This document shows, piece by piece, positions 44,364 to 53,076 of a DNA stretch of 64,000 nt. Under the pieces are notes generated by a model. That model ran no database searches. It was not told the DNA's origin and saw nothing but the letters and a program-made list of their open reading frames with translations. The position numbers were made by a program, and so were the translations under genes. Source of the DNA: Tritrichomonas musculus (lineage: Eukaryota > Parabasalia > Tritrichomonadida > Tritrichomonadidae); the NCBI GenBank assembly GCA_039105265.1, contig JAPFFF010000045.1, positions 310,001 to 374,000 of the forward strand. Reading direction: 5' to 3'. Every line of letters begins with the position of its first letter. Positions within the stretch are counted from its first letter, which is position 1.

Positions 44364-46232
44364 ATGCGCTACAGGAACGAACGAGCTCACAATTTGAAGT
44401 ACGAGGCCGGTAATGTTATGGAGACATTCCAGAGCATGCGGAACATCATCAATGTGAATGATGGTACCAGGAGCTTCTCATTCAGAACCGTCGATTGCCA
44501 TGACCAGCCAGCCCCATTTCACCAAGGCCAGTACTCGCAGATCTCATTAACACACCCCGACCACTTCATTAGCGATGTCGATAAAGGCTTCCTCACATTC
44601 CACATCAGACTTGATTTGCAATTGAACACCGATACTGCCAAATTGCGATTGATTGAAGATCCCGATAACCTCTACAAACTATTCGTGGGATACAAGTCCT
44701 CGAACCAATTGTTTGACAGGCTAGAGATCCTCCATAACAATGTCAATGTCGGATACCAGCAAAATGAGTGCATTCGCGAGGGCTTCCTATACTCGGTTTT
44801 GAAACCAGAGACTGAGAAGAAGCGCCGCAGATTCGTTCACAGCTTATGGGAAAATGTCTCGAACTATAGTCAAACACATGCTGGTGTATATGTCAATCTC
44901 AATGACTTCAAGGACAATGGCAAGACCACTGCTGAATTCGACTTGAATGTACCATTTGATGACTTGCTTGCATTGCAGGCATTCGACTTATTCCCGAATG
45001 GGATCATTGGTGATTTAGCTATTAGATTCCAAGTCAGTCCAGCTGGTCTAGTATGGGCAGTCATTGATCCATATACGGTTGCTGAAGCTAAGGCATTCCT
45101 GGAAGATGATGATCACATTACGATGAAGCAATTGGAGCAGTTACGTGAAATCAAGGCCCGTGGTAAACTCAAGAGGCAATTCACACAAATCGGTAATGAG
45201 GCCCTTATACCAGGGGTATTCGATAATACCATCACATTCAAGTACAATATCTGCGCCGAACATGGAATTCCAGTTAATGACACACCGATTGAGATCACAT
45301 TCGGATTTACAGATGCTGAATATGAGAAATTCGGTATTAAGAAGACTATGGATCTGAAGGAGATCGCACGCCATAACCCAGACTATACAGGCACTATTGA
45401 AAGCAATATGGCAATTCAAATCGTTGAAGAACATAATGCGATCAAATACGAATCACAACCAGCAACACTCACCGTTAACCAAATGACCATCACTCTCTGC
45501 AAGTCCAATATGCAAGGATATGGCGTTTGTGAATCCACTCGTGCAAGCATTGAATCCATCTTACGTGAGGGCCTAGTAATCCCATCTCAAAAGGTCGATT
45601 ACCATGCATTCCCAATTGCAGCCGCCGCAAATGGTATCAAGTCCACATTGAATATCCCATTGATCAATGTCACAAGCATGTCATTACTGTTCCCCAAGCA
45701 TCACAATGATTTGACTGTATTTGAGAATCCCGTTTACCAAAACTGCTATTTGAATATTGGTGGTAAGAACTTCCCAGATGAGAATGTCAGTACCATTGGT
45801 GCCAGATTCTTCGAAAGCCAATTAACAGCTGGAGATCTCGATGGTATCACACTCCAATGTACAAAGGAGTTCGAGGATAGCTTCACAATGCCCAAGAACG
45901 ATGGCGATGGAAATAGGTATAAGAACACACTGAGTGATGCCACATCATTTGTATTCAATGTCCAAACAGAACGTGCATCTGCTGGATACTGTTATGATGG
46001 CTTAGATGGTGGCAAAGGCAATATCCAAATACAAGTCAATGGTCAACCCATATTCACTGGCAGTAATGACACGTATTACAATATTATCGAACCAAGTGGA
46101 GCTGTTGTTAGACCACCACCTGTACAACTCTGTTTATGCAGAGACACCTACTTCAAGCTCTCACTCGATGGCCTTGAGTATATCGATGATGAATCACCAG
46201 CTGGCTCACAAGTTGATCCAGAAATGGCATGA
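44364..46232 (+). CDS. Major capsid protein (double jelly-roll) of element C
   Basis: 622 residues from the ATG at 44364 (TTCAAATG; an upstream in-frame ATG at 44343 lacks the context). Conserved blocks: RSFSFRTVDCHDQPAPFHQG near the N-terminus, KLFVGYKSSNQLFDRLEI, SLWENVSNYSQTHAGVYVNL, FDDLLALQAFDLFPNGIIGD, and near the end FEDSFTMPKNDGDGNRYKN and ERASAGYCYDGLDGG. Clearly homologous to the A protein and more distantly to B. Builds the icosahedral shell. Confidence 0.9.
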   Translation: MRYRNERAHNLKYEAGNVMETFQSMRNIINVNDGTRSFSFRTVDCHDQPAPFHQGQYSQISLTHPDHFISDVDKGFLTFHIRLDLQLNTDTAKLRLIEDPDNLYKLFVGYKSSNQLFDRLEILHNNVNVGYQQNECIREGFLYSVLKPETEKKRRRFVHSLWENVSNYSQTHAGVYVNLNDFKDNGKTTAEFDLNVPFDDLLALQAFDLFPNGIIGDLAIRFQVSPAGLVWAVIDPYTVAEAKAFLEDDDHITMKQLEQLREIKARGKLKRQFTQIGNEALIPGVFDNTITFKYNICAEHGIPVNDTPIEITFGFTDAEYEKFGIKKTMDLKEIARHNPDYTGTIESNMAIQIVEEHNAIKYESQPATLTVNQMTITLCKSNMQGYGVCESTRASIESILREGLVIPSQKVDYHAFPIAAAANGIKSTLNIPLINVTSMSLLFPKHHNDLTVFENPVYQNCYLNIGGKNFPDENVSTIGARFFESQLTAGDLDGITLQCTKEFEDSFTMPKNDGDGNRYKNTLSDATSFVFNVQTERASAGYCYDGLDGGKGNIQIQVNGQPIFTGSNDTYYNIIEPSGAVVRPPPVQLCLCRDTYFKLSLDGLEYIDDESPAGSQVDPEMA

Positions 46233-46274
46233 GAACTATGGCATTAGTGGTAAAAATATTTTTGCACTTTGGAA

Positions 46275-46895
46275 ATGACTCTCCATAAGGCTAGAATCCT
46301 ATCAAGTGAGAATGATGCGAGTGTTAAGCAGGAGCAGAATGTGAATATTAAGATCGCCGCGAATAGACCTCCACCAGTTCAACCGGTATCATACCCTCAA
46401 GTCCCACAGATGCAACCCCAAATGGGATATACGCAAAATGGCACACAGGATGCAAATTTTACTACAGCCTCGACAACTGGTGCATATCCATCAGTTGCTC
46501 CAATAAACAGTCCACCCCAAGGAACTATGTTCCCTGAGTCTCCGACAATAGATCGATCATTAGACCCCGACACTGACGACTTGGGTACCAAAAATAAATT
46601 CCTCGAGATATTGCTGAGCATCTATGAGACCAATCCACTGAGGATGAACAACTACCTAGTGTGTCATAGCAACACGCTGATGGAGCTCATTAAGATACTC
46701 ACTAAGGCTGATAGGGTTGAGCTGGTCATCAATGAGGACAGTGGGTGCACTGGTTGTGTTTCGAACTCGAAGTACATGAAAATCGACAAGATACTGGTGT
46801 CCAAAAACGGGGTGTCCAATGAGTTGAAATACGGATATAACCATGTATGGACCGAGCTCATAAGGCACTCGATATCACTCAAAATCTGTATTTAA
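46275..46895 (+). CDS. 206-aa post-capsid family protein of C
   Basis: Start GGAAATG after a TATTTTTGC box. The first residues (MTLHKARILSSENDASVKQE) match A (MTLKQARILSSETDNTIKQE) strongly; then a Pro/Gln-rich linker; then the conserved C-terminal domain (FLEILLSIYETNPLRMNNYL, LVINEDSGCTGCVSNSKYM). Same domain in B (12946-13467). Presence in all three elements just after the capsid gene in B and C marks it as a core Polinton gene of this lineage. Function unknown. Confidence 0.65.
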   Translation: MTLHKARILSSENDASVKQEQNVNIKIAANRPPPVQPVSYPQVPQMQPQMGYTQNGTQDANFTTASTTGAYPSVAPINSPPQGTMFPESPTIDRSLDPDTDDLGTKNKFLEILLSIYETNPLRMNNYLVCHSNTLMELIKILTKADRVELVINEDSGCTGCVSNSKYMKIDKILVSKNGVSNELKYGYNHVWTELIRHSISLKICI

Positions 46896-46905
46896 ATTCG
46901 CATAA

Positions 46906-47055
46906 ATGGCCAGCGCGAGTGAAATCATCATGAATATACTATTGGGACTGATATTGGTGACCAATGTAGTTGAACTGCTATTACTGGTATCGCTTACAGC
47001 TGAAGATGAGCCACCTGAGCTGACCGATGAGCTGAGGCGCACATTGTATGCGTAA
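46906..47055 (+). CDS. 49-aa membrane microprotein of C ending PPELTDELR
   Basis: Start CATAAATG ten bases after the preceding stop. One hydrophobic segment (IIMNILLGLILVTNVVELLL) and the tail EDEPPELTDELRRTLYA, matching the 47-aa protein of A. No homologue found in B. In C it precedes the ATPase gene by 19 bases; in A it lies just beyond the ATPase, with one gene between. Probably a membrane or virion accessory protein. Confidence 0.7.
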   Translation: MASASEIIMNILLGLILVTNVVELLLLVSLTAEDEPPELTDELRRTLYA

Positions 47056-47074
47056 GAGCTTTATTTTTGACTAA

Positions 47075-48064
47075 ATGCTGTATTACAAGCGCCTACGACC
47101 AACCCTTTTCGACTATACATCTATTGAATTATCAGACAGTTCCAGTAGTGATCCAATTGATCTTGATACATTCGATAGGTACCGGAAGCAGCAACCGGTA
47201 TCCAAGAGGTTTGATGTGGATGCGGCTATGAGTGAGGCCTATTCCAAGAATAGGGATAAAATCACCAATGCATCCATAAGGCCAATCGCTAATGGGATCT
47301 ATGCGTGGTACAATACTTTGAACATACTGGTGGCATCACAAGGCAAAGGCAAGAGCCATACAGTAATTCGCGATATCATTCAAATGGGTAGACTCAGTAA
47401 TGGGAGGTTTGGGGGAGCACCTGAGGATTCACAGAATCCGTTCACTGGCACTCATAAGCCCATTGGGCTCTTCCATATGATCGTGTATGTGAGTAAGAAC
47501 GGTATTATAAATGATTCCACATTTGAATCTCAACGCGAGCTCATCAACTTGCCCATTGTGGTCGTCGCTGATAGTAATGCTGAACGGTATTTGAAGGAGC
47601 TCGACCTATGGAAGGAGTTGTATAACAAATATAGCTCGGTTGGGAAGACATCTATCGACGAGTCCAAGCTACAGCAGATGTTTGAGTTCCTCCATATCAG
47701 CAAACTCGGGAAACCCAATGTACCACTCAACACCATAATCCTGTGCGAGGACTTCATTAAGAGCAAGCTGTTGAAGTCAGCATACTTCACAAACTATATC
47801 ACCCAGTTGCGTCATAAGAACTCAATCGTGTACATCAATATCCAGTTCTTCAAGGGCGTGCCAACCGATTACAAGAATAACTGCACATCATTCTTCATAT
47901 TCAATGGGTTCTCGCGGCAGAAACTCAATTACATATATCAGCAGGTGAGCATACCTTGTGAGTTCGAGGAGTTGTGGCAAAAATATCGGACCTTATCGGG
48001 CCATGATTTCATATTGGTGAACACGGTTGAACACGATATGCAGGTCATATATAGCAAGGCTTAA
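47075..48064 (+). CDS. A32-like packaging ATPase of element C
   Basis: 329 residues. Walker A ILVASQGKGKSHTVIRDI (about residues 85-102), Walker B NTIILCEDFIKSKL (about 220-233), sensor-like SIVYINIQFFKGV and the FIFNGFSRQKLNYIYQQVS segment shared with A. The N-terminal 70 residues are extra relative to B. Start CTAAATG after TATTTTTG. It overlaps the next minus-strand gene tail-to-tail by 4 bases. Confidence 0.85.
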   Translation: MLYYKRLRPTLFDYTSIELSDSSSSDPIDLDTFDRYRKQQPVSKRFDVDAAMSEAYSKNRDKITNASIRPIANGIYAWYNTLNILVASQGKGKSHTVIRDIIQMGRLSNGRFGGAPEDSQNPFTGTHKPIGLFHMIVYVSKNGIINDSTFESQRELINLPIVVVADSNAERYLKELDLWKELYNKYSSVGKTSIDESKLQQMFEFLHISKLGKPNVPLNTIILCEDFIKSKLLKSAYFTNYITQLRHKNSIVYINIQFFKGVPTDYKNNCTSFFIFNGFSRQKLNYIYQQVSIPCEFEELWQKYRTLSGHDFILVNTVEHDMQVIYSKA

Positions 48065-48540
48065 ACCATATCTGGGTCATCATCCAATACCAAATCCTGA
48101 TGCTTGCCGATGAATATATCCGGTTCTGCAATATTGTATTTTTCACGTAATCTGGCGATGAGATCCTTGGTGTTTATATTGGTTCGCTCAATCGAGTGGT
48201 TGTAGTAGGGGCATCCCTTGTATTCGCGCTTCTCGGTATTCCCATTCACGAAGAACTCACGCATGTTGGCACTCAATTTGCGTCTACTATTGGATGATAG
48301 CTTGACAAATTCGAGGTCCATCTCCTTGAGCTTATTAGGGTAGAACCTAATGGTTTCAGAACCATTCTGGAGTGATACATATAGGACCCTCGCGAGGTAC
48401 AATGAGTTCCTCAAGTTGAATGGGAACTTGTCACACAATATCGCGAAATTGCATTTGGCAAATCCATCAGGCTTTGGCAATAGGGCTACTAGTGTGTTGA
48501 TGTACTCGTAGACATTGAGGTGGCTTGGAGTGGCTTCCAT
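48061..48540 (-). CDS. 159-aa unknown protein of C
   Basis: Start CCAAATG at 48540 (a longer frame begins at 48570 without the context). Helical with YKGCPYYNHSIERTNINTKD and an acidic end (VLDDDPDMV). Weak resemblance to the 160-aa protein of A. Not recognised. Confidence 0.5.
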   Translation of the reverse strand: MEATPSHLNVYEYINTLVALLPKPDGFAKCNFAILCDKFPFNLRNSLYLARVLYVSLQNGSETIRFYPNKLKEMDLEFVKLSSNSRRKLSANMREFFVNGNTEKREYKGCPYYNHSIERTNINTKDLIARLREKYNIAEPDIFIGKHQDLVLDDDPDMV

Positions 48541-48623
48541 TTGGAATGCGATAAAAAAATCAATATTCAAATATCAAAATACGGGTTTTCCCAAAATCAT
48601 CTGGGGTCCAAAAATAGATCATC

Positions 48624-48815
48624 TCAGGCCTTAGCGTAGTACACGACTTTAACACGCTTCTCCCATGCAATGGTCTTAACCAGTTTGCTAGACTTGGAGA
48701 GTATCATACCTAATCCACGAGGGGTTATATTGGTGTTGAAGTACTGGTTATATTTTGGGGTTAGTTCGACTATAGATATTCGATCATTTGGGAGTCCATT
48801 AATGAACTCGTCCAA
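48624..48815 (-). pseudogene. C-terminal winged-helix-like part of a broken C gene
   Basis: 63 residues, FINGLPNDRISIVELTPKYN then ITPRGLGMILSKSSKLVKTI and RVKVVYYA, a pattern like the winged-helix end of D5-type primase-helicases (helix, TPxxYNxY, recognition helix, strand pair). It lies on the same strand just after the 336-aa protein and the 99-bp repeats, and both probably belong to one fossil gene with about one break. The domain call is tentative. Confidence 0.4.
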
Positions 48816-48850
48816 GGTCTTCTCCTGAGCAATCCCATGTGCTTTAGCTG

Positions 48851-49120
48851 CAATGGGTGTAGGCTGGGGGTCGACGTTTGATACATCAGCTATCCCGATC
48901 TGCGGGGGGCTATGATGGGATTCTTCAGCATTGTCTTGGGGATCTTCAACAATGGGTGCAGGTTGGGGGTCGACGTTTGATGCATCAGCTATCTCGATCT
49001 GCGGGGGGCTATGATTGGATTCTTCAGCATTGTCTTGGGGGTCTTCAACAATGGGTGCAGTTGGGGTTTCTCAGCTATATCACTCTTTGGGGGACTATGA
49101 TTGGATTCCCGAATGTGGAT
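48851..49120. repeat. 99-bp tandem repeat in C, two full copies and a partial third
   Basis: Copies start at 48851, 48950 and 49049 (CAATGGGTGxAG). The period is a multiple of three, so the repeat would be coding in the fossil gene that spans it. First two copies differ at only a few positions. Confidence 0.75.
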
Positions 49121-49999
49121 ATTATTCAATAACTCGTTTTCACATATTTTGCCAATGCAATCCTTGATCTCCCCATCGATGATTTTGGATACATCGTGTA
49201 TGATAAAGTCATTGAGGTTCTTCATGAGAACTCGTGAATAGCTCTTAACGAGTTTGCTATTTGACATATCAGTTGGGGGGTATAGGTTAAGGTTATTATC
49301 GATCGCATTGTAGATTGTACCGAGGTATAGCATTTGACAAGCATTGCTGATAGCATCATACAATTTCATGAGGGAATCATATCTGTGTTTATCACTTGCG
49401 AAGTACTCATTTGGTCCAACTCCTGCGAGTAGCTTGGTGAAGCTGGATATCAATCGTTGGGATAATGAATTGAATATATTGATGACCCTGGTAGATGTCT
49501 TATCATGGTATACGGATTTAATGGTACTCTCATATGATTTGTCCTTGGGACATAATGATATGACCTTATTGACGAACAATTCGAACATGCCAGTGAGCAA
49601 ATCCTGGTTGAACATATTGATATCCTTTGTGATGTTCTCAATAGCGTAATCAACGGGGTGCGTATAACTGTGAATCAACTCATTGCGTTTCTTACTGAAA
49701 TCATCTTGAAACTTGATGAGACGTTCGCGATCTCGGTTGATATATGATAACATCTTCAGATCCAGTGCTCGCTCGGGAGATTCAATGTCTGTATAACCAG
49801 CGATTTTGGTATCCAGTTCGCGAATCCACTCATCGTACTCATCAAGCGAGAGCTCCTTATGGAAATAGCACCTGAAAGCTGACTCGCGATCATGTTGACG
49901 TTGGGATATTTTCAATAATCGGTTCATGCGAATCTCCAATTCCTTGCAGAAAGGGGCTTCATATGAGACGATTTGGTTGTCAGTTGGGACGACGCTCAT
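48989..49999 (-). pseudogene. 336-aa unknown protein of C, first part of a broken gene
   Basis: Start CCAAATG at 49999, the first gene inside the right terminal repeat. Almost wholly helical (LKISQRQHDRESAFRCYFHK, YDEWIRELDTKIAGYTDIES), with a Pro/Ser-rich end that falls in the 99-bp repeats. The gene looks broken (about one break). No enzyme motif seen. If its tail is a D5-like winged helix, a replication role is conceivable, but there is no Walker motif. Confidence 0.45.
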
Positions 50000-50013
50000 T
50001 TGGAATGCGAAAA

Positions 50014-50083
50014 AATTTAAAAATAGCAAATCCCATAAATTGAATTTTGGGACCCCCTCTGAAAATCCTTTGGCCGAAAATTC

Positions 50084-50122
<39 letters not shown>

Positions 50123-50328
50123 GTGATCACTGTGGCCTTCAGTTATGGGTCAGTAATGGCTGTCATGAGTGAACATCTATATATCCCCTGATACTGGCCA
50201 CTTATTCCTAGTCATGAGCATCATTTGGGGTCAATTCAAAAATAGTCAAGTGGCCTTCAATTATGGGTCAGGAATGGGGGCATTTAGGTAATTCTATCTG
50301 GTCCCGATCCCGCACACTCCTCACTACT
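50014..50328 (-). repeat. Right terminal inverted repeat of C
   Basis: About 315 bp, inverted match to 32343-32694 with several substitutions and about 13 TAG triplets (50083-50122). No gene. Confidence 0.88.
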
Positions 50329-50821
50329 AACCTCCAATATCTTCATTAAGTACTAAATCAACTTTCTCACAATCAGTTAATAACTTTATCATGTTCATTA
50401 ATAACTTACTTTCACAAACAACGTAAGCATTTATTTTTAACGGGTTTGATTCATACATTTCAACTAACATTTGTAGAAATTGGTTTTTCTTTTCTAAATC
50501 CTCAATTTCATTTCCTAAATCTGCAATACCTCTGTCTCGAGTTAATGGGAAATTGCTGTTTGTTGGAGGTTGAGATTGATAGTTCAAATCCTCCGTCGTC
50601 GGAATATATAAAGTTTGACCAACCGGTGGAATATCCGAAGGTTGGTTCACTTGAGTAAAATTTACGTTAGGATTAAGAGGTTGAACATTAGGATATAACG
50701 GAACGGTTTGAGGTCGTGATTTAGTTGATGGTTTAATGTTAATGTTAACATTTGTGTTTTGCTCCTGCTTAATAGTGTTATCGGTCTCACTACTTAATAT
50801 TCTTGCTTGCTTTAATGTCAT
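50329..50821 (-). pseudogene. 5' part of the post-capsid family gene of A, interrupted by C
   Basis: Begins MTLKQARILSSETDNTIKQE, then an Asn/Pro/Gln-rich linker and NQFLQMLVEMYESNPLKINA followed by KVDLVLNEDIGG, matching the C homologue step by step. Element C is inserted inside the gene; the remaining part is at 32240-32342. Start context ATATG. Confidence 0.8.
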
Positions 50822-50900
50822 ATTTAGTTTTAAATAAAAATATTAAATCATAATTTTTAATTTAATATTAAAAAGAATTTTCAATTCGAGAACTTCGTTC

Positions 50901-51152
50901 ATGGCTTTTGGTAGTTGGTTTAAAAAATTAGCGGGTAAAGTTAAAGAAGCAGCTAAAGATTTTGCTGATGGATTTAAATTTGGATGGAATAAAACAAAAT
51001 CAATAATGGAAAAGTTACCTGTTGTTGGTAATGTTGCAAAAATATTACCTAAATTTGATAATTCAAATAATCCAGCGTTGGAGTATTTCGGTAGTGATGG
51101 GTTCTATGGACGTAGTCCTGGGCAAAGCCTTGTTAAAGATAAAGGTTCTTAA
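50901..51152 (+). CDS. pVI-like amphipathic protein of A (second copy)
   Basis: 83 residues: MAFGSWFKKLAGKVKEAAKD, then FKFGWNKTKSIMEKLPVVGN and a Gly/Ser-rich tail. The first seven residues are identical to the protein at 24868-25188, so A carries two related genes of this type. An amphipathic helix plus hydrophobic linker suggests a membrane-active virion protein. It is head-to-head with the interrupted gene at 50329-50821. Confidence 0.55.
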   Translation: MAFGSWFKKLAGKVKEAAKDFADGFKFGWNKTKSIMEKLPVVGNVAKILPKFDNSNNPALEYFGSDGFYGRSPGQSLVKDKGS

Positions 51153-51363
51153 CAGCTCTGTTTAATAATTGTCTTACTTTCATACACTGATCATATTTAT
51201 TTTGAATTCTTTGACGACTAAGTTTTCCTTTCTCCGTTGTTGGTTCAGGTTGACTTAATACTTTTCTATAATATTGAAGACGTGAATTTATGAGTTTCAA
51301 CGTTGGAGTAGCAAATGTTTTTCTTTCATGTCGTTGTTTAAGAGGTGGTAAGGTTTGAGACAT
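51133..51363 (-). CDS. 76-aa basic unknown protein of A
   Basis: Strongly basic helical protein (LKLINSRLQYYRKVLSQPEP, KYDQCMKVRQLLNRAVKNLY). It overlaps the 3' end of the second pVI-like gene by 20 bases. Position and charge suggest a DNA-binding or core protein; not recognised. Confidence 0.5.
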   Translation of the reverse strand: MSQTLPPLKQRHERKTFATPTLKLINSRLQYYRKVLSQPEPTTEKGKLSRQRIQNKYDQCMKVRQLLNRAVKNLYL

Positions 51364-51468
51364 ATTTTTATTATGTGATAAAAAATTTAATTTATGAAAA
51401 ATAAACTAAATAATTATTTTATCATTCATGAAATCATCAAATATCTTTAATTTAATTTAATTTAAATC

Positions 51469-53076
51469 ATGACGGAAACATTATTTAATAACACAGATGG
51501 GATAATTTCATATGTGACAAGTAAGATAGAAAAGTATGAACCGAATAGATTTGAGGAACAAGTGAAATATTATATAAATCATTATTGTGAAAAATATTTG
51601 AAAGTGAAAATTCCAGCTCAACATATAAACAATTTCTATATAATTCATTACTTAACCATTCGTGATATAGTTAAAGATAATGAACGTAAACGACAAATGG
51701 AAATTGAACGTGAACGAATGCAAGATTATGAAGCTGCTGTGAGAATAGCAAGGAGGGATTTAATGAATAAAGTTTATAAAAACAAAAATAAATTATCATT
51801 TGTACAAGTTAAACGTTTAAAATATTTTCAGCCATTATTGGATGAAGATATAAGAAACATTTATGATGAATATGAAAGAGAATATGAAAATGAGCACAAG
51901 AGTGAACCAAAAGTAAGAAAAAAAACGTTTGGTGATAAATTAGATAAATTTGTTGTTGAACATATGAATGATAATTTATTAACATATGATGATTTTGTAA
52001 GAGTTACTAGTGGATGGAATAGAGGTAGACGTTCAATTAATAATTGGTATGAAGATTATAAAAAGAAATATTTTAAACAACCGGGAACAACGATAAATTA
52101 TGATGAAAATGAATTAACGGGGTTGATTGGTTATAAAAGTAAAGATAAAGTTAATGCCTTAAAATTAATTAATCCAGAAATGAAAGTAAGTGATGGAAAA
52201 ATAAAGTCATCATTTGATTTGAAAAGAAATATTAAAAATTATCAACTTCATAAATGCACAGCAAGGAATACATGGATTATTGATTTAATGTTCGTTGGAA
52301 AACTGGCTTATTTAGTTGCAATAAATGCAAACACTAAATATTTATATGTGGAGTTATTAAATGATATGATTGATGATAAAACATTTACAAAACAGAATTT
52401 AAAAAGTAGTGTTTCATATTTGAGAGCATTAAATAGAATGATTGAAAAAGGAATGAATGTAAAACATTTAACGGGTGATGGTGAAAAAAGTTTTAATTCA
52501 AAATTAGCGTGGGAGTCATTTTATAATTCACGAGGAATTGATTTTAAACCAGTTGAAAGACAAGTAATGGGAAATTATCCCGATTTCATGAATAAAGAAC
52601 AGAAAGCAGTTAAAAGTGATCCATTACATGGAAGTTTGGGCGTTATTGATAGAATAATTAGGAGTATTAGAGATATGGCATATGTGATGAAAGTTGGCGT
52701 AATTACACCAAATGTTATGGATGAAATAGTTAATCAATATAATAATGCACCACATAAAGGTTTAAGTAAATGGGCAGGCTTTGAAGTAACACCGAAAATG
52801 GTAAATGATGATTCTGAATTAGAGGAGTATATAGTAAGGCGAATATGTCAGGAGAATTGGAAAGTAATGAATAGTCCCGGATTTAGAATAAATGAAGGTG
52901 TAAGTGTTAAAGTTTATAATGAAAAAGACACAATGGGTAAAAGACGGTCAATAATTCAACCCGGTGAATTTAAAGTTATTGGTTTCAAGAATGGATTATA
53001 TGAAGTTAAAGGTAATGTTAACGGTAAAAATGGAAAAATACAAATGATACCAAGGTGGAAGATTGATTACGTTTAA
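51469..53076 (+). CDS. Retroviral-type (rve) integrase of element A, fossil
   Basis: 535 residues, longer than its relatives because of about 200 extra N-terminal residues with a charged coiled coil (NERKRQMEIERERMQDYEAA). Core: TARNTWIIDLMFVGKLAYLV, the strand INANTKYLYVELLNDM, KHLTGDGEKSFNS, a helix with GVIDRIIRSIRDMA and YNNAPHKGLSKWAGFEVTP; C-terminal chromo/SH3-like part (INEGVSVKVYNEKDTMGKRR, FKVIGFKNGLYEVKGNVNG). Start AATCATG. Ends tail-to-tail with the polymerase gene, overlapping it by 4 bases. Confidence 0.88.
   Translation: MTETLFNNTDGIISYVTSKIEKYEPNRFEEQVKYYINHYCEKYLKVKIPAQHINNFYIIHYLTIRDIVKDNERKRQMEIERERMQDYEAAVRIARRDLMNKVYKNKNKLSFVQVKRLKYFQPLLDEDIRNIYDEYEREYENEHKSEPKVRKKTFGDKLDKFVVEHMNDNLLTYDDFVRVTSGWNRGRRSINNWYEDYKKKYFKQPGTTINYDENELTGLIGYKSKDKVNALKLINPEMKVSDGKIKSSFDLKRNIKNYQLHKCTARNTWIIDLMFVGKLAYLVAINANTKYLYVELLNDMIDDKTFTKQNLKSSVSYLRALNRMIEKGMNVKHLTGDGEKSFNSKLAWESFYNSRGIDFKPVERQVMGNYPDFMNKEQKAVKSDPLHGSLGVIDRIIRSIRDMAYVMKVGVITPNVMDEIVNQYNNAPHKGLSKWAGFEVTPKMVNDDSELEEYIVRRICQENWKVMNSPGFRINEGVSVKVYNEKDTMGKRRSIIQPGEFKVIGFKNGLYEVKGNVNGKNGKIQMIPRWKIDYV

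Larger units (their letters stand above)
32343..50328. mobile_element. Element C: Polinton/Maverick inserted in a gene of A
   Basis: Begins AGTAGTGAGGAGTGTGCGGG at 32343 and ends with its complement at 50328; 17,986 bp. The target duplication is not perfect: AACCAA on the left and AACCTC on the right. GC content is well above A. Parts: terminal repeats with a CTA microsatellite, family B polymerase with HNH module, short fibre-like protein, 499-aa protein, penton-like protein, rve integrase, coiled-coil proteins, pVI-like protein, capsid protein, conserved post-capsid protein, membrane microprotein, packaging ATPase and several unknowns. One gene (48624-49999) looks broken, with about one break; the rest look open. 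The repeats differ at several sites, so C is younger than A by nesting but probably older than B. Confidence 0.92.
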
